64,000 nucleotides of DNA from Dysgonomonas sp. HDW5A (lineage in GTDB: Bacteria; Bacteroidota; Bacteroidia; Bacteroidales; Dysgonomonadaceae): NCBI RefSeq assembly GCF_011299555.1, contig NZ_CP049857.1, forward strand, positions 124,001-188,000. Reading direction: 5' to 3'. The translations under genes were made by a program, and so were the position numbers. This document shows positions 30,736 through 40,105 of this stretch, one piece after another. Within the stretch, counting starts at the first letter, position 1. Every line of letters starts with the position of its first letter. Under the pieces are notes generated by a model. That model ran no database searches and was not told the origin of the DNA. It saw nothing but the letters and a program-made list of their open reading frames with translations.

Positions 30736-32091
30736 TCAGGATTTGGCAAATAAAGTTTCACGGATAATTTCGCTCACTGTTGGGTGAGGGAATACTATCT
30801 TTTGGAATTCTTCAACGGTATAACCTTTTTCGATAGCTACCGTTGCCAGAACAATAAGTTCTGATGCGGGGTTACCCAATATGTGACATCCTATTATCTG
30901 ATCGTCTCCGTTTACAATAAGTTTACATAATCCGCTACCTCCTTCATTTTCGGCTAGAAAACGCCCTGAGTAAGCCATCGGCAATTTTAGAACACTATAA
31001 GGTGTTCCTGCTGCTTTAAGCTCTTCTTCGGTTTTTCCTGCTCCAGCCAATTCGGGATTAGTATATACTACTCCGGGAACAGCTTTGTAACTCATTACAT
31101 CGTCAATACCCAGGATATGATTAATTGCAACTTCACCTTCACGGATAGCCGTATGAGCTAACATCGAATAGCCTGTTATATCACCGGAAGCATATACACG
31201 TGGGTGAGAAGTCTGCATATATTCGTTTACTTTTACTCCATTTCTCAGAAGTTCGACTTTAAGACTTTCTAAACCTACGTTTGTTATATTGGCTTTTCGT
31301 CCTACACTTACTAATATTTTATCAGTCTTTACTTTTTGTGTTTTACCATCTTTTTCGATGGTAACTTCGGTAGCTGAAACTTCAATAACTTTGGTATTCA
31401 GATAAAATTCAATTCCTCTTTTTGCATAGTCTTTTCTAAGCATAGCAGAAGTCTCTTTATCCATAGCACCAAGTATTTCGGGCATCATTTCGATAACACT
31501 CACTTTTACACCCATGCTATTGAAGAAGGATGCAAACTCGATACCGATAACACCTCCACCGATAATGGCTAGAGAGGCAGGAAGTTCTTTTATCTCAAGA
31601 GCCTCTTTTGATGTCCAATAGCTAATTTCAGATAATCCTTTGATTGGAGGAATTACTGTTTCGGAACCTGTACAAACCAAAAGGTACTTCACCGAGTAGG
31701 TTTGTCCTGCGGATGTAATCTGAATGTGTCCATTCGCTTCGCCTTGTATCAGTGCTTCACCTTCTACGATAGCGACTCCCGCTCCGGTTAATTTCATTTT
31801 AACACCTGCGGTCAGTTGTTTTACAACTTTGTCTTTACGACCAATAACTTTACCCAGATCGAAACCTGAGTTACCTTCAACGGAAATTCCGTATTTAGAT
31901 GCACCTTTAATATTATCTAAGATTTTTGCCGAATACAGTAATGTTTTCGTAGGGATACATCCCTCATTAAGACAAACTCCTCCTAGAGCTTTCTTTTCAA
32001 ACAAGACGGTTTTTAATCCTCCTGCAACGGCTTTCTCAGCAGCATTATATCCTGCCGGTCCTCCTCCAATAATAGCAATATCGTATTCCAT
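30736..32091 (-). CDS. lpdA: Dihydrolipoyl dehydrogenase (E3)
   Basis: Flavoprotein that reoxidises dihydrolipoyl groups with NAD+. It has 451 residues. FAD-binding GGGPAGY is at the N-terminus, with redox-active Cys40 and Cys45 in GGVCLNEGCIPTK. The NAD-binding GGGVIGIEFASF block lies near residue 180, and the interface base His436-Glu441 in HPTVSE near the end. It heads the E3-lplA-E2-E1-fld gene set. It could also serve the glycine cleavage operon just upstream, which has no L-protein gene of its own. Confidence 0.97.
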   Translation of the reverse strand: MEYDIAIIGGGPAGYNAAEKAVAGGLKTVLFEKKALGGVCLNEGCIPTKTLLYSAKILDNIKGASKYGISVEGNSGFDLGKVIGRKDKVVKQLTAGVKMKLTGAGVAIVEGEALIQGEANGHIQITSAGQTYSVKYLLVCTGSETVIPPIKGLSEISYWTSKEALEIKELPASLAIIGGGVIGIEFASFFNSMGVKVSVIEMMPEILGAMDKETSAMLRKDYAKRGIEFYLNTKVIEVSATEVTIEKDGKTQKVKTDKILVSVGRKANITNVGLESLKVELLRNGVKVNEYMQTSHPRVYASGDITGYSMLAHTAIREGEVAINHILGIDDVMSYKAVPGVVYTNPELAGAGKTEEELKAAGTPYSVLKLPMAYSGRFLAENEGGSGLCKLIVNGDDQIIGCHILGNPASELIVLATVAIEKGYTVEEFQKIVFPHPTVSEIIRETLFAKS

Positions 32092-32296
32092 AATAAATTT
32101 GAGATATAGTTAACAATAAAAGAACATATATCTATTATTGTTATAAAATGTTATATAAACTAGTTTATGCTGAGCAAGATAGAAATAAATATCACACAGC
32201 ACCTAGTAATAAACAATAATAGAAATATTTAGTTCTTAATTAAGGTAAGTATTTGAGTTGTGTTACTCTCTTTGAGATGATTATAAGCTAGTAAAA

Positions 32297-32352
32297 ATGG
32301 TTAATGACTTATAGAAATTATCAATATAAATAACAATATAGTCATTAACCAT
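32297..32352 (-). terminator. Long-loop inverted repeat at the end of the gcv operon
   Basis: ATGGTTAATGAC (32297-32308) and GTCATTAACCAT (32341-32352) form a perfect 12-bp stem with a 32-nt AT-rich loop. On the - strand it is followed by TTTTTACTAG. This is plausible as a terminator for gcv, but the loop is unusually long. Confidence 0.4.
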
Positions 32353-32364
32353 CAATAAGAGTTA

Positions 32365-32377
32365 AGGTCTGAAACCT
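32365..32377. repeat. AGGTC-type mini-palindrome, copy 1 (degenerate)
   Basis: AGGTCTGAAACCT, preceded by TTA, 31 bp after the gcvPB stop. It is a variant of the AGGTC-N3-GACCT element found at 35219, 43573 and 46419, with one base of the second arm changed. Confidence 0.45.
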
Positions 32378-32407
32378 TTTTATTGTTTCGGTAAAGTAAG
32401 TATAACC

Positions 32408-33862
32408 TTAAAGCAAATCCTTATAAATAAGCATTGGCTTTTTAGCTGCTGTAGTCTCATCTAATCTCCTGACTGGAGTTGTATAAGGAGCATTCTTCAC
32501 CATTTCGGGATCTTCTTTTGCTTCGACAGCTACCTTCTTCATTACTTCAATAAATGAATCGAGTGTATCCAATGATTCTGTTTCCGTTGGCTCGATCATT
32601 ATTGATTGAGAAAACAATAACGGAAAATAGACTGTTGGTGCATGGAAACCATAATCGAGCAATCGCTTGGCAATATCCAAAGTAGTTACTCCTGTCGATT
32701 TATCAAGCAAACCATCAAAGACAAATTCGTGTTTGCAAATTCCCTCAATCGGTAAATAATAATGTTGCTTCAAAGACTCTTTGATGTAATTTGCATTTAA
32801 GGTTGCCAATGGCCCTACATTTTTCAAATTGTCTTTTCCTAATGAAAGGATATAAGTATAAGCTCTTATATACACCGAAAAGTTACCTAGAAAACCGGAT
32901 ATACTGCCCAGTGAATCATCACCATTATCTATATAATACCGATCTCCGTCTTTCTTCACACGTGGATTGGGCAAATAATCAACCAATGCTTTAGTCACCC
33001 CAACAGGACCGCTTCCGGGCCCTCCTCCACCGTGAGGGGTAGAGAATGTTTTGTGCAGATTGATATGCATTATATCGAATCCCATATCTCCGGGACGGCA
33101 TTTACCTAACAATGGATTAAGGTTTGCTCCATCATAATAGAGTAATCCTCCAGCTTCGTGAACCAGATTAGCTATTTCAAGAATCTCAGTTTCGAAAATA
33201 CCTAAGGTATTAGGATTTGTCATCATAATTCCGGCAATGGTATCATCTAACAAAGGTTTCAAATCCTCAGCACTGATAGTTCCCTTTTCGTTTGAATGCA
33301 CTTCTACAATATCAAAGCCACATACTGCTGCACTTGCGGGATTAGTACCATGAGCACTATCGGGTACAATTACTTTGGTACGCTTCAGATCACCCCTTTT
33401 CTGATGATACTGACGCATTATCATTAAGCCGATCAATTCGCCATGCGATCCGGCATAAGGGTTTAATGTATATTCTGCCAATCCCGATATTTCGGATAAT
33501 GATTGTGCCAATTTATAATAAACCTCTAAAGCTCCTTGCACCGTTTCATCGGATTGAAGCGGATGTAGAGACGAGAAAGCAGGCAATCCGGCTATTTCAT
33601 CATTCATCTTCGGATTGTATTTCATTGTACACGAGCCTAGAGGATAGAATCCTGTTTCGACACCAAAATTCTTGTTCGACACATTTGTATAATGACGTAC
33701 TACATCCAATTCGCTCACCTCAGGCAATTGTGCTTTTTCTTCTCTTAATAAAGATGATGGAAGATCATCAACCGAATATTTACTCAATTGGTTCTCAGGC
33801 AGTGTATAACCGTGACGTCCTTCTTTCGAGATTTCAAATATCAATTTATCGTAATATTTCAT
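32408..33862 (-). CDS. gcvPB: Glycine dehydrogenase (decarboxylating) subunit 2
   Basis: C-terminal half of P-protein; with GcvPA it decarboxylates glycine and passes the aminomethyl group to lipoyl-GcvH. It has 484 residues. PLP attaches to Lys271 in NLHKTFSTPHGGGG. PDSAHGTNPASAA and YYDGANLNP are other conserved blocks. This is the two-gene form of P-protein rather than the single chain of about 950 residues. It lies 3 bp after gcvPA and ends the operon. Confidence 0.96.
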   Translation of the reverse strand: MKYYDKLIFEISKEGRHGYTLPENQLSKYSVDDLPSSLLREEKAQLPEVSELDVVRHYTNVSNKNFGVETGFYPLGSCTMKYNPKMNDEIAGLPAFSSLHPLQSDETVQGALEVYYKLAQSLSEISGLAEYTLNPYAGSHGELIGLMIMRQYHQKRGDLKRTKVIVPDSAHGTNPASAAVCGFDIVEVHSNEKGTISAEDLKPLLDDTIAGIMMTNPNTLGIFETEILEIANLVHEAGGLLYYDGANLNPLLGKCRPGDMGFDIMHINLHKTFSTPHGGGGPGSGPVGVTKALVDYLPNPRVKKDGDRYYIDNGDDSLGSISGFLGNFSVYIRAYTYILSLGKDNLKNVGPLATLNANYIKESLKQHYYLPIEGICKHEFVFDGLLDKSTGVTTLDIAKRLLDYGFHAPTVYFPLLFSQSIMIEPTETESLDTLDSFIEVMKKVAVEAKEDPEMVKNAPYTTPVRRLDETTAAKKPMLIYKDLL

Positions 33863-33865
33863 AAC

Positions 33866-35203
33866 TCACACCTCCTTTATTAGTGTAACCAAGTGATCTA
33901 TTTCTTCTTTGCTCCGTTTCTCCGTTACGCAGAAAAGCAGACAATCATCCATTCCCGATTTATATTTACCAAGTTGAATACCTCCCATTATATTATTATC
34001 AAGTAATTTCTTACTCAATTTTTCAATATTTAAAGAGGTTCTTACAGCAAATTCTTTTAGAAATGGTTTATCAAATACTGAAGTAAATTTACCCGTCGCC
34101 AACAATTGATCGTACAGATAATGTGCACCGCTATATGATAATTTGTTTACATCACGAAGACCTTCTTTACCCATCAACGACATATAGATAGTTACATATA
34201 ATGCCATTAACGATTGATTGGAGCATATATTACTGTTCGCTTTTTCTCGGCGAATGTGTTGTTCACGAGCTTGTAATGTCAATACAAAAGCACGTTTTCC
34301 ATCCACATCGGTAGTTGCACCTGCTATACGTCCGGGTAATTTACGTACCAAATCTTTCTTAGTAGAAAGGAAACCGATATAAGATCCGCCAAAGTTAAGA
34401 GGCATACCTAATGATTGCCCATCGCCACAGGCAATGTCAGCCCCCCATTCTCCGGGAGACTTTAACACAGCCAAAGATGATGGATCGACATTCATTATAA
34501 GGAGGGCCTTGGCTGCATGTACAGTCTCGCTATATCCTGTATAATCTTCGATAATACCATAGTAGTTAGGACTGCTTACAATTACACCTGCCACATCTCC
34601 CGAAGCTAATTTGCTTTCGAGATCTGCTTTATCAGTAATTCCATTATTTTCCGCAATTTCTTCAACATTAATCCCCTTGTATTTTGCGTATGTTTTTACA
34701 ACTTTCAAAACATTGGGATTAACCGTCTGCGAAATAAGTACCGTATTTTTCTTTTTAGCATTGGCTACTGCCATAAACATAGCTTCGGCTGTGGCGGTTG
34801 TTCCGTCGTACATCGAAGCATTGGTGCATTCCATACCTGTAAGTTCGCATATCATACTTTGAAATTCAAAGATGTATTGCAACGTACCCTGAGCTATCTC
34901 AGGTTGGTAAGGAGTGTAAGCCGTCAAAAATTCTGAACGAGATATTAGTGGAGTAATTACAGAAGGTGCGTAATGATCGTATGCTCCAGCCCCCGCAAAA
35001 ACGGTAAGCTTTTTATTCTTCTGGCCGAGTTTGTCGAAGTACTTTCTTATTTCGATTTCGGATAAGGAAGATGGAAGATCATATTCTTTTTTTAAAACAA
35101 CACTTTGGGGAATCTCGGCAAACAGATCGTCTATCGAATTTACCGAGACCCTTTTAAGCATTTGTTCTATATCAGCTTCTGTATGGGGAAAATATTTATA
35201 CAT
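33866..35203 (-). CDS. gcvPA: Glycine dehydrogenase (decarboxylating) subunit 1
   Basis: N-terminal half of the split P-protein, 445 residues, catalytically incomplete without GcvPB. Typical sequences are FAGAGAYDHYAPSVI, TPYQPEIAQGTLQYIFEFQ and GEWGADIACGDGQSLGMPL. It is separated from gcvPB by only 3 bp, consistent with coupled translation of the two subunits, and it begins 57 bp after gcvH. Confidence 0.96.
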   Translation of the reverse strand: MYKYFPHTEADIEQMLKRVSVNSIDDLFAEIPQSVVLKKEYDLPSSLSEIEIRKYFDKLGQKNKKLTVFAGAGAYDHYAPSVITPLISRSEFLTAYTPYQPEIAQGTLQYIFEFQSMICELTGMECTNASMYDGTTATAEAMFMAVANAKKKNTVLISQTVNPNVLKVVKTYAKYKGINVEEIAENNGITDKADLESKLASGDVAGVIVSSPNYYGIIEDYTGYSETVHAAKALLIMNVDPSSLAVLKSPGEWGADIACGDGQSLGMPLNFGGSYIGFLSTKKDLVRKLPGRIAGATTDVDGKRAFVLTLQAREQHIRREKANSNICSNQSLMALYVTIYMSLMGKEGLRDVNKLSYSGAHYLYDQLLATGKFTSVFDKPFLKEFAVRTSLNIEKLSKKLLDNNIMGGIQLGKYKSGMDDCLLFCVTEKRSKEEIDHLVTLIKEV

Positions 35204-35218
35204 AGCTTGAAGATTTTA

Positions 35219-35231
35219 AGGTCTAAGACCT
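35219..35231. repeat. AGGTC-type mini-palindrome, copy 2
   Basis: AGGTCTAAGACCT between gcvH and gcvPA, 15 bp upstream of the gcvPA start. It has the same layout and leading TTTTAA as the rha copies. Confidence 0.5.
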
Positions 35232-35260
35232 TTTTATTATTTTAATTAAGAAGAACAGCC

Positions 35261-35638
35261 TTAATCACAGATTTCAGCATACGCTTTGCTATCCATCAGA
35301 CTCTTTAATTCAGCCGCATCTGATAGTTTTACTTTCAGCATCCAACTGTCAAAAGCATTTTTATTGATCAACTCAGGTTCATCTGTAAGTTTCTCGTTTA
35401 CTTCAACAATTTCGCCGCTTACCGGAGATAATAAATCGCTGGCAGCTTTTACACTCTCAACTGCACCAAACTCTTCTCCTTGTTTTATTTCATCACCTAC
35501 TTCGGGAATGTCTACATATACAATATTACCAAGTTGATGTTGTGCAAAATCGGTAATACCAATATATGCATATTCTCCTTCGACTTTCACCCACTCATGT
35601 GAATCTGTATACAACAGACCTTCGATAACTTTACTCAT
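35261..35638 (-). CDS. gcvH: Glycine cleavage system H protein
   Basis: Small lipoyl carrier that shuttles the aminomethyl intermediate between P, T and L proteins. It has 125 residues. The lipoyl attachment site is Lys64 in GAVESVKAASDLLSP, and HEWVKVEGEYAYIGITDFAQ is the typical N-terminal block. It lies 35 bp after gcvT. It is a likely client of the lipoate ligase encoded at the head of this operon. Confidence 0.98.
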   Translation of the reverse strand: MSKVIEGLLYTDSHEWVKVEGEYAYIGITDFAQHQLGNIVYVDIPEVGDEIKQGEEFGAVESVKAASDLLSPVSGEIVEVNEKLTDEPELINKNAFDSWMLKVKLSDAAELKSLMDSKAYAEICD

Positions 35639-35673
35639 AACTTTATGTTTTTATATTAATATTATATGATGAC

Positions 35674-36765
35674 TTATTTTTTATAATGTTTTTCGTAAAA
35701 ACGCTTTTTCACGACGTGTCCTTTAAATTCCTTTTTGCGGATACGAACATCTACTTCTGTATCAAGAGTCGCATATTCACTATCGATCAAGGCAAGGCAT
35801 ACACTCTTTCCTGTAGAAATAGAATTATAGCCTGTAGTTACATAGCCAATTGTTTGACCATTAACCTCCACATCATAGCCATTACGCGGTATTGCTTTGT
35901 CAACTAATTCAAGACCTACTATTTTACGTTTCACACCTTCGGCTTTTTGCTTGGCAATGGCGTCTTTACCTATAAATTCTTCTTTATCGAGTTTTACAAA
36001 AACTCCCAGACCCGCCTCGAGAGGGGTAATATCATGATCTAGTTCATGCCCATACAAAGGAAGTCCCACCTCGAAACGAAGTGTATCACGACATCCCAAT
36101 CCACAGGGCAGTACTTCTTTCGATTGAACGAGCAGATCCCATGCTTTGTTTATAAATTTATGACTTCCATATAACTCAAAGCCATCTTCTCCAGTATATC
36201 CTGTTCGTGAAACGATGATCGTCTCACCCTCATATTGAAGTTCTTTGAATGTATAAAATTCAAGATCGTTTACCTCTATACCTATATATTTTTCTATTGC
36301 CTCAAATGCCTTAGGACCTTGTACTGCTACCTCACCATAATAATCGGACTGATTGATAATCTCAACATTATAACCTTTGCTATTTTCGACCATCCAATCG
36401 TAATCCTTGGCGATATTGGCAGCATTAACAACAAGAAAAAACTCTTTATCGTCTTTTTTATACACCAACAAATCATCTACAACACCTCCTGTCGGATAAA
36501 GCATCATTCCGTAGAATATTTTGCCAATAGCCCCGCCTGAAATATTATTGGTAAAAATATGATTAATGTATTTCTCGCTGTCTTCACCCTTAATAAGTAT
36601 TTCTCCCATGTGAGAGACATCAAATATTCCGGCAGTATTGCGAACAGCATTGTGTTCTTCAACAATTGAAGTATATTCTATGGGCATATCAAATCCGCCG
36701 AAAGGCATCATTTTAGCACCTAAAGCAAGATGTTTGTCGTGTAAGCAGGTTTTAAGTGTTTCCAT
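35674..36765 (-). CDS. gcvT: Aminomethyltransferase, glycine cleavage T protein
   Basis: Transfers the methylene group to tetrahydrofolate and releases ammonia. The frame extends to 36816, but that would overlap the upstream ligase gene. ATG 36765 (METLKTCLHDKHLALGAKM) gives 363 residues, the normal size, and starts 20 bp after the ligase stop. Conserved FDVSHMGEI, SRTGYTGEDGFELY and CRDTLRFEVGLPLYGHEL are present. It is second in the five-gene operon. Confidence 0.96.
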   Translation of the reverse strand: METLKTCLHDKHLALGAKMMPFGGFDMPIEYTSIVEEHNAVRNTAGIFDVSHMGEILIKGEDSEKYINHIFTNNISGGAIGKIFYGMMLYPTGGVVDDLLVYKKDDKEFFLVVNAANIAKDYDWMVENSKGYNVEIINQSDYYGEVAVQGPKAFEAIEKYIGIEVNDLEFYTFKELQYEGETIIVSRTGYTGEDGFELYGSHKFINKAWDLLVQSKEVLPCGLGCRDTLRFEVGLPLYGHELDHDITPLEAGLGVFVKLDKEEFIGKDAIAKQKAEGVKRKIVGLELVDKAIPRNGYDVEVNGQTIGYVTTGYNSISTGKSVCLALIDSEYATLDTEVDVRIRKKEFKGHVVKKRFYEKHYKK

Positions 36766-36784
36766 ATTTATATTGGATTTATGT

Positions 36785-37765
36785 TTATTCTGTGTCTTCT
36801 TTAAACAATATGTCAATAAAATGGTTCTTATCGAGATTGAAAATATAGTCTTCGAGTTTTATATCTTCCAATAATTGTGTTATAAATTGTTTTTCATAAG
36901 GTTTATTTATCAGCAGCTTAAATATACTACCAATATCGCCAACCAAAAAATAATCTCCAACAATATTGATATCTTTAATTATATTATTCTTTATTTCTAA
37001 ACGAACCTCTATATCGCCGGCTGCACTATAGTCTTTTTTAATTAAGGTATAACGTGGGTTATTTCCAAAAATAAATTCTTCGCTTAAGTACTCTTTTTCT
37101 ATTTCCTCAATTTTAGTAATTTCATCTTGTGAGAGTGTATATTCTTTATCACAAAGATGAGTTCTCACGAAAATTTTAAAAGTTTCGATATCAATATCAA
37201 AATGCTCGGATAGATTAGTTACTCGTTTTCGTACCGATTCGATACCTTTCGATATTAGTTTCTGATTATTGGGAGTTATCGACAAAACCAACTTCTCCAA
37301 ATCAGTATTAAATAACATTGTACCATGCACTATACTTTTTCCGGCTGCCCGATAGAATGCATTCCCTGAAACTTTCTTTTCATCTACTGTAATATCATTT
37401 CGCCCCGATGCAATAGCATTGATTCCCAATTGCTGCAAGGTATGAGCTACCCTTTGCAAATATTTATGAAATGTAAAGCTGACATTAAAATCAGTCGTGA
37501 TATATGAAAACATTATATTACTGAAATCGGCGTACACACATCCACCACCCGATTTGCGGCGATAGGTTTCAATACCATTTGCTTTGACATATTCGAGATT
37601 TACTTCATTCTCCATCAATTGGTTTCTCCCGAAGATAACAGTGGGATTTACCTGCCACATAAAAAAGCACTCTTCTTCATTAAGAAATCGTGCTACGTAT
37701 TCTTCCATCGATAAATAAAAAGAAAGCCTTCTTATTTTGTCTTCCGGTAAAGCTATATATATCAT
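36785..37765 (-). CDS. lplA: Lipoate-protein ligase A, long form
   Basis: Second lipoate ligase in the window, 326 residues, with the catalytic domain (about 1-240) and the C-terminal accessory domain that the 248-residue paralogue lacks. The lipoate loop is RRKSGGGCVYAD, and the lysine segment is DEKKVSGNAFYRAAGKSIVHG. It is first in the operon with gcvT, gcvH, gcvPA and gcvPB, so GcvH is its likely substrate. The two ligases may split duties between GcvH and E2 (inference). Confidence 0.93.
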   Translation of the reverse strand: MIYIALPEDKIRRLSFYLSMEEYVARFLNEEECFFMWQVNPTVIFGRNQLMENEVNLEYVKANGIETYRRKSGGGCVYADFSNIMFSYITTDFNVSFTFHKYLQRVAHTLQQLGINAIASGRNDITVDEKKVSGNAFYRAAGKSIVHGTMLFNTDLEKLVLSITPNNQKLISKGIESVRKRVTNLSEHFDIDIETFKIFVRTHLCDKEYTLSQDEITKIEEIEKEYLSEEFIFGNNPRYTLIKKDYSAAGDIEVRLEIKNNIIKDINIVGDYFLVGDIGSIFKLLINKPYEKQFITQLLEDIKLEDYIFNLDKNHFIDILFKEDTE

Positions 37766-38315
37766 ATTATAAGATCTGAAACTTGTAAATTATTCCTAAA
37801 TTCTAAATTTACATAAAGTTTTTATATATCCTCTTTTTAAAAGAATGCTATAGGGCATTTTATGAAATTAATCGTTACTCCATCCTTTTTATTGATTTTT
37901 AATGACAACTTATAAATACAAATAAACAAGCTTAAATTAGAACAAAAAGACAGATTTAGATTTCGAAATGGTTATATTCTTCAGAGAATCTTTCTCCTAA
38001 ATCATTTAATATAAGAAAAATATCAATGTGTATATAAATCTAAACATTCTTAATTTGTCAAAGCAACACATCGGTTGTATATATTTGAATTTCTTTAATT
38101 ATCTTTGTTTATCAATCAAATCTATATTTCATTTGTTATAATAATTGGCATCGCTGGTCTACTTATTTTTTATAAAGATTCAGAGATGGGACATAACAGA
38201 TATAGTTTATAATTGAATTGTTGTATTATAAGAAGTTGCATCAATTAGTTGTTTGATATATATCTTTTTGAGAAGTTTTTCGAAAAGATTTAATTAGATT
38301 CTGAATTCATCCATT
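37766..38315. other. 550-bp divergent intergenic region
   Basis: AT-rich region between the gcv operon and the gene at 38316. TATCTTTG at 38100-38107 is an exact -7 match on the + strand, with a TTG 22 bp upstream (slightly long spacing), but the first start codon is about 200 bp further. No glycine riboswitch or tRNA is recognised. Nothing else is supported. Confidence 0.4.
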
Positions 38316-38681
38316 ATGGAAAAAAGATATTGGTATGTCATTTTAGGGCTTATTGTTTTTGAACTATTTGCCCTAAAGATAGAGGCTCAGCAGGTAGTTA
38401 TCGGATCTACTAATACGAGTCAGACAGGTGCACTACTTGCCTTAAAAAGTGAATCGAACGGTACTGCCAAACAAGGGATATTATATCCACGCGTTGCCTT
38501 ACAATCGTTAACCGAATTAGAACCATGTGTTGCAAATGCAACTGATATTGATAAAAATAACCATATAGGACTATTGGTATATAATGTAGCAGAAGTAGGA
38601 TTGGATATTCAAAAAGGTACATATCTATGGATCGGTAAACGCTGGGTTCCTTTGTCTATCATTGCAGAGGAAGGTAATTGA
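38316..38681 (+). CDS. Small secreted protein of unknown function (paralogue of the next gene's N-terminus)
   Basis: It has 121 residues: a signal peptide (about 1-24, ending IEAQ), then a short module QVVIGSTNTSQTGALLALKS, GILYPRVALQSLTELEPCV and GLLVYNVAE, ending WIGKRWVPL. The same module, in the same order, forms the start of the downstream 467-residue protein. Such modules occur at the N-termini of Bacteroidetes surface proteins. No catalytic motif is visible. It may be a reduced or standalone copy, and the two genes are 20 bp apart. Confidence 0.7.
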   Translation: MEKRYWYVILGLIVFELFALKIEAQQVVIGSTNTSQTGALLALKSESNGTAKQGILYPRVALQSLTELEPCVANATDIDKNNHIGLLVYNVAEVGLDIQKGTYLWIGKRWVPLSIIAEEGN

Positions 38682-38701
38682 TACAACATGAAGATATTTT
38701 T

Positions 38702-40105
38702 ATGAATACAAAATACTGTTTCTTTTTACTTCTCTTTTTGGGAGTAATTCTAAATATAGAAGCACAAGTTGTTATTGGTTCGGGGAGTACTGCATTATCT
38801 ATACAACCTCAACCCGGAGCATTACTAGAGATCAAAATGCAGGATGCCGATATCCAGAATATAACCTCAACAAAAGGACTTATGCTACCGCGTGTTGCCC
38901 TGACAGCTGCAGACAATCTGGCTCCATGTGTTGTCGGCGCAACTGATGCACAGAAACTCTTACACAAAGGACTTACAGTATACAATACAACCTACGGAGG
39001 AACTTTATTACCTGCAATTTATTCATGGGACGGACAGAAATGGATGTTACTCGACCAATCGGTAAATCCATTATATAACCCTAATTCATATATAGTAAAA
39101 CCTGGGCAATTTGTTGAAATACCTGTCAGCAAAGCATATGCTTTCTGGGAATCATATTCAACACCTGATTTTGTAAACGAGAAACTCACAGGGGCCGTTA
39201 CCGCAGAATTATTATGGCAAGATACTCAAGATTTAATATCTGCCGGTAACATTACTCTATTAAAAGGTGATCAGGGCTACAACACAATTATCAAACTTAG
39301 TACCGATGCTGCCAAAGGATCAGGAAATGCTGTTATCGTAGTAAAGATAGGAGGCATAATCCGTTGGTCGTGGCATATATGGATAACCGGATATAATCCC
39401 TTAGTTAATGCCAAAACATATAAAGGGCTCACTTTTATGGATCGTAATCTCGGTGCATCAAATACCACTATCGGCGATCTCGGCTCACTGGGGTTATTGT
39501 ATCAATGGGGGCGGAATATGCCTTTTCCCGGAGCAAACCAAACTATTGGAAATGGAGTCACATTAGAGCCTGTAATCTATGGAAATGTAACAACAATAGA
39601 CAAAACCGTTGTTGCCGTTAAAAATAACTTGGCAAATGCGGTACTAAACCCCTCGACTTTCTATTTATCTACAGGGAATTTTGGTGATTGGTATAGCAAT
39701 GTTCTCGGTTTTAGAAACGACAGTTTATGGTTAAGTACCAATATAACAAAAGGAATTTTTGATCCCTGTCCCGCAGGTTGGAAAGTACCATGGACAGCAC
39801 TGGAACCTGCAAGTTCGCCCTGGTATGATCTTGGAAATCCCGGTTTTGCTGCAGGTACAGGTATTACGTGGGCTGAACTTGGATATTATCCAAGTCCGGG
39901 ATATAGAAACCAACTCAACGGAGTTTTAACGAATGTTGGATATATGGGTACATACTGGAACTCAATAGGTAAGGGTGGCTCTGATAATTTGTCTTTCACA
40001 ACCGTCTTCTATAACAAAGTTTATGGCTCAACTGATATTATAAGTTATAATTTCGGCTACTCACGTGCTATGGGTAATTCGGTACGATGTGTGCGTATCG
40101 AATAA
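38702..40105 (+). CDS. Secreted protein with major-paralogous-type (FISUMP-like) C-terminal domain
   Basis: Surface protein of unknown role. The frame can open at TTG 38678, but ATG 38702 (MNTKYCFFLL...) gives a proper signal peptide and 467 residues. The N-terminal module (about 20-125) is GALLEIK, GLMLPRVALT, GLTVYN and WDGQKWMLL, matching the previous gene. The C-terminal region (about 235-467) has KGLTFMDRNLGA, GLLYQWGRNMPFPGA, FDPCPAGWKVP and a final SVRCVRIE, which are hallmarks of the Fibrobacter major-paralogous/DUF1566-like fold. It ends immediately next to the stop codon of the AraC gene on the other strand. Confidence 0.75.
   Translation: MNTKYCFFLLLFLGVILNIEAQVVIGSGSTALSIQPQPGALLEIKMQDADIQNITSTKGLMLPRVALTAADNLAPCVVGATDAQKLLHKGLTVYNTTYGGTLLPAIYSWDGQKWMLLDQSVNPLYNPNSYIVKPGQFVEIPVSKAYAFWESYSTPDFVNEKLTGAVTAELLWQDTQDLISAGNITLLKGDQGYNTIIKLSTDAAKGSGNAVIVVKIGGIIRWSWHIWITGYNPLVNAKTYKGLTFMDRNLGASNTTIGDLGSLGLLYQWGRNMPFPGANQTIGNGVTLEPVIYGNVTTIDKTVVAVKNNLANAVLNPSTFYLSTGNFGDWYSNVLGFRNDSLWLSTNITKGIFDPCPAGWKVPWTALEPASSPWYDLGNPGFAAGTGITWAELGYYPSPGYRNQLNGVLTNVGYMGTYWNSIGKGGSDNLSFTTVFYNKVYGSTDIISYNFGYSRAMGNSVRCVRIE

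Larger units (their letters stand above)
32092..32407. other. 316-bp intergenic region between gcvPB and lpdA
   Basis: AT-rich, no gene. It contains the gcv 3' structures (AGGTC mini-palindrome 32365-32377 and the long-loop inverted repeat 32297-32352) and should contain the lpdA promoter. No exact -7 box was found. Confidence 0.45.

Noticed and set aside
37766-38100. Possible glycine riboswitch upstream of the gcv operon
   Set aside because: I could not find the conserved paired domains. The region is simple AT-rich sequence on the relevant strand.
38678-38701. TTG start for the 467-residue secreted protein
   Set aside because: It overlaps the previous stop codon and adds a charged leader before the signal peptide. 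ATG 38702 is better.
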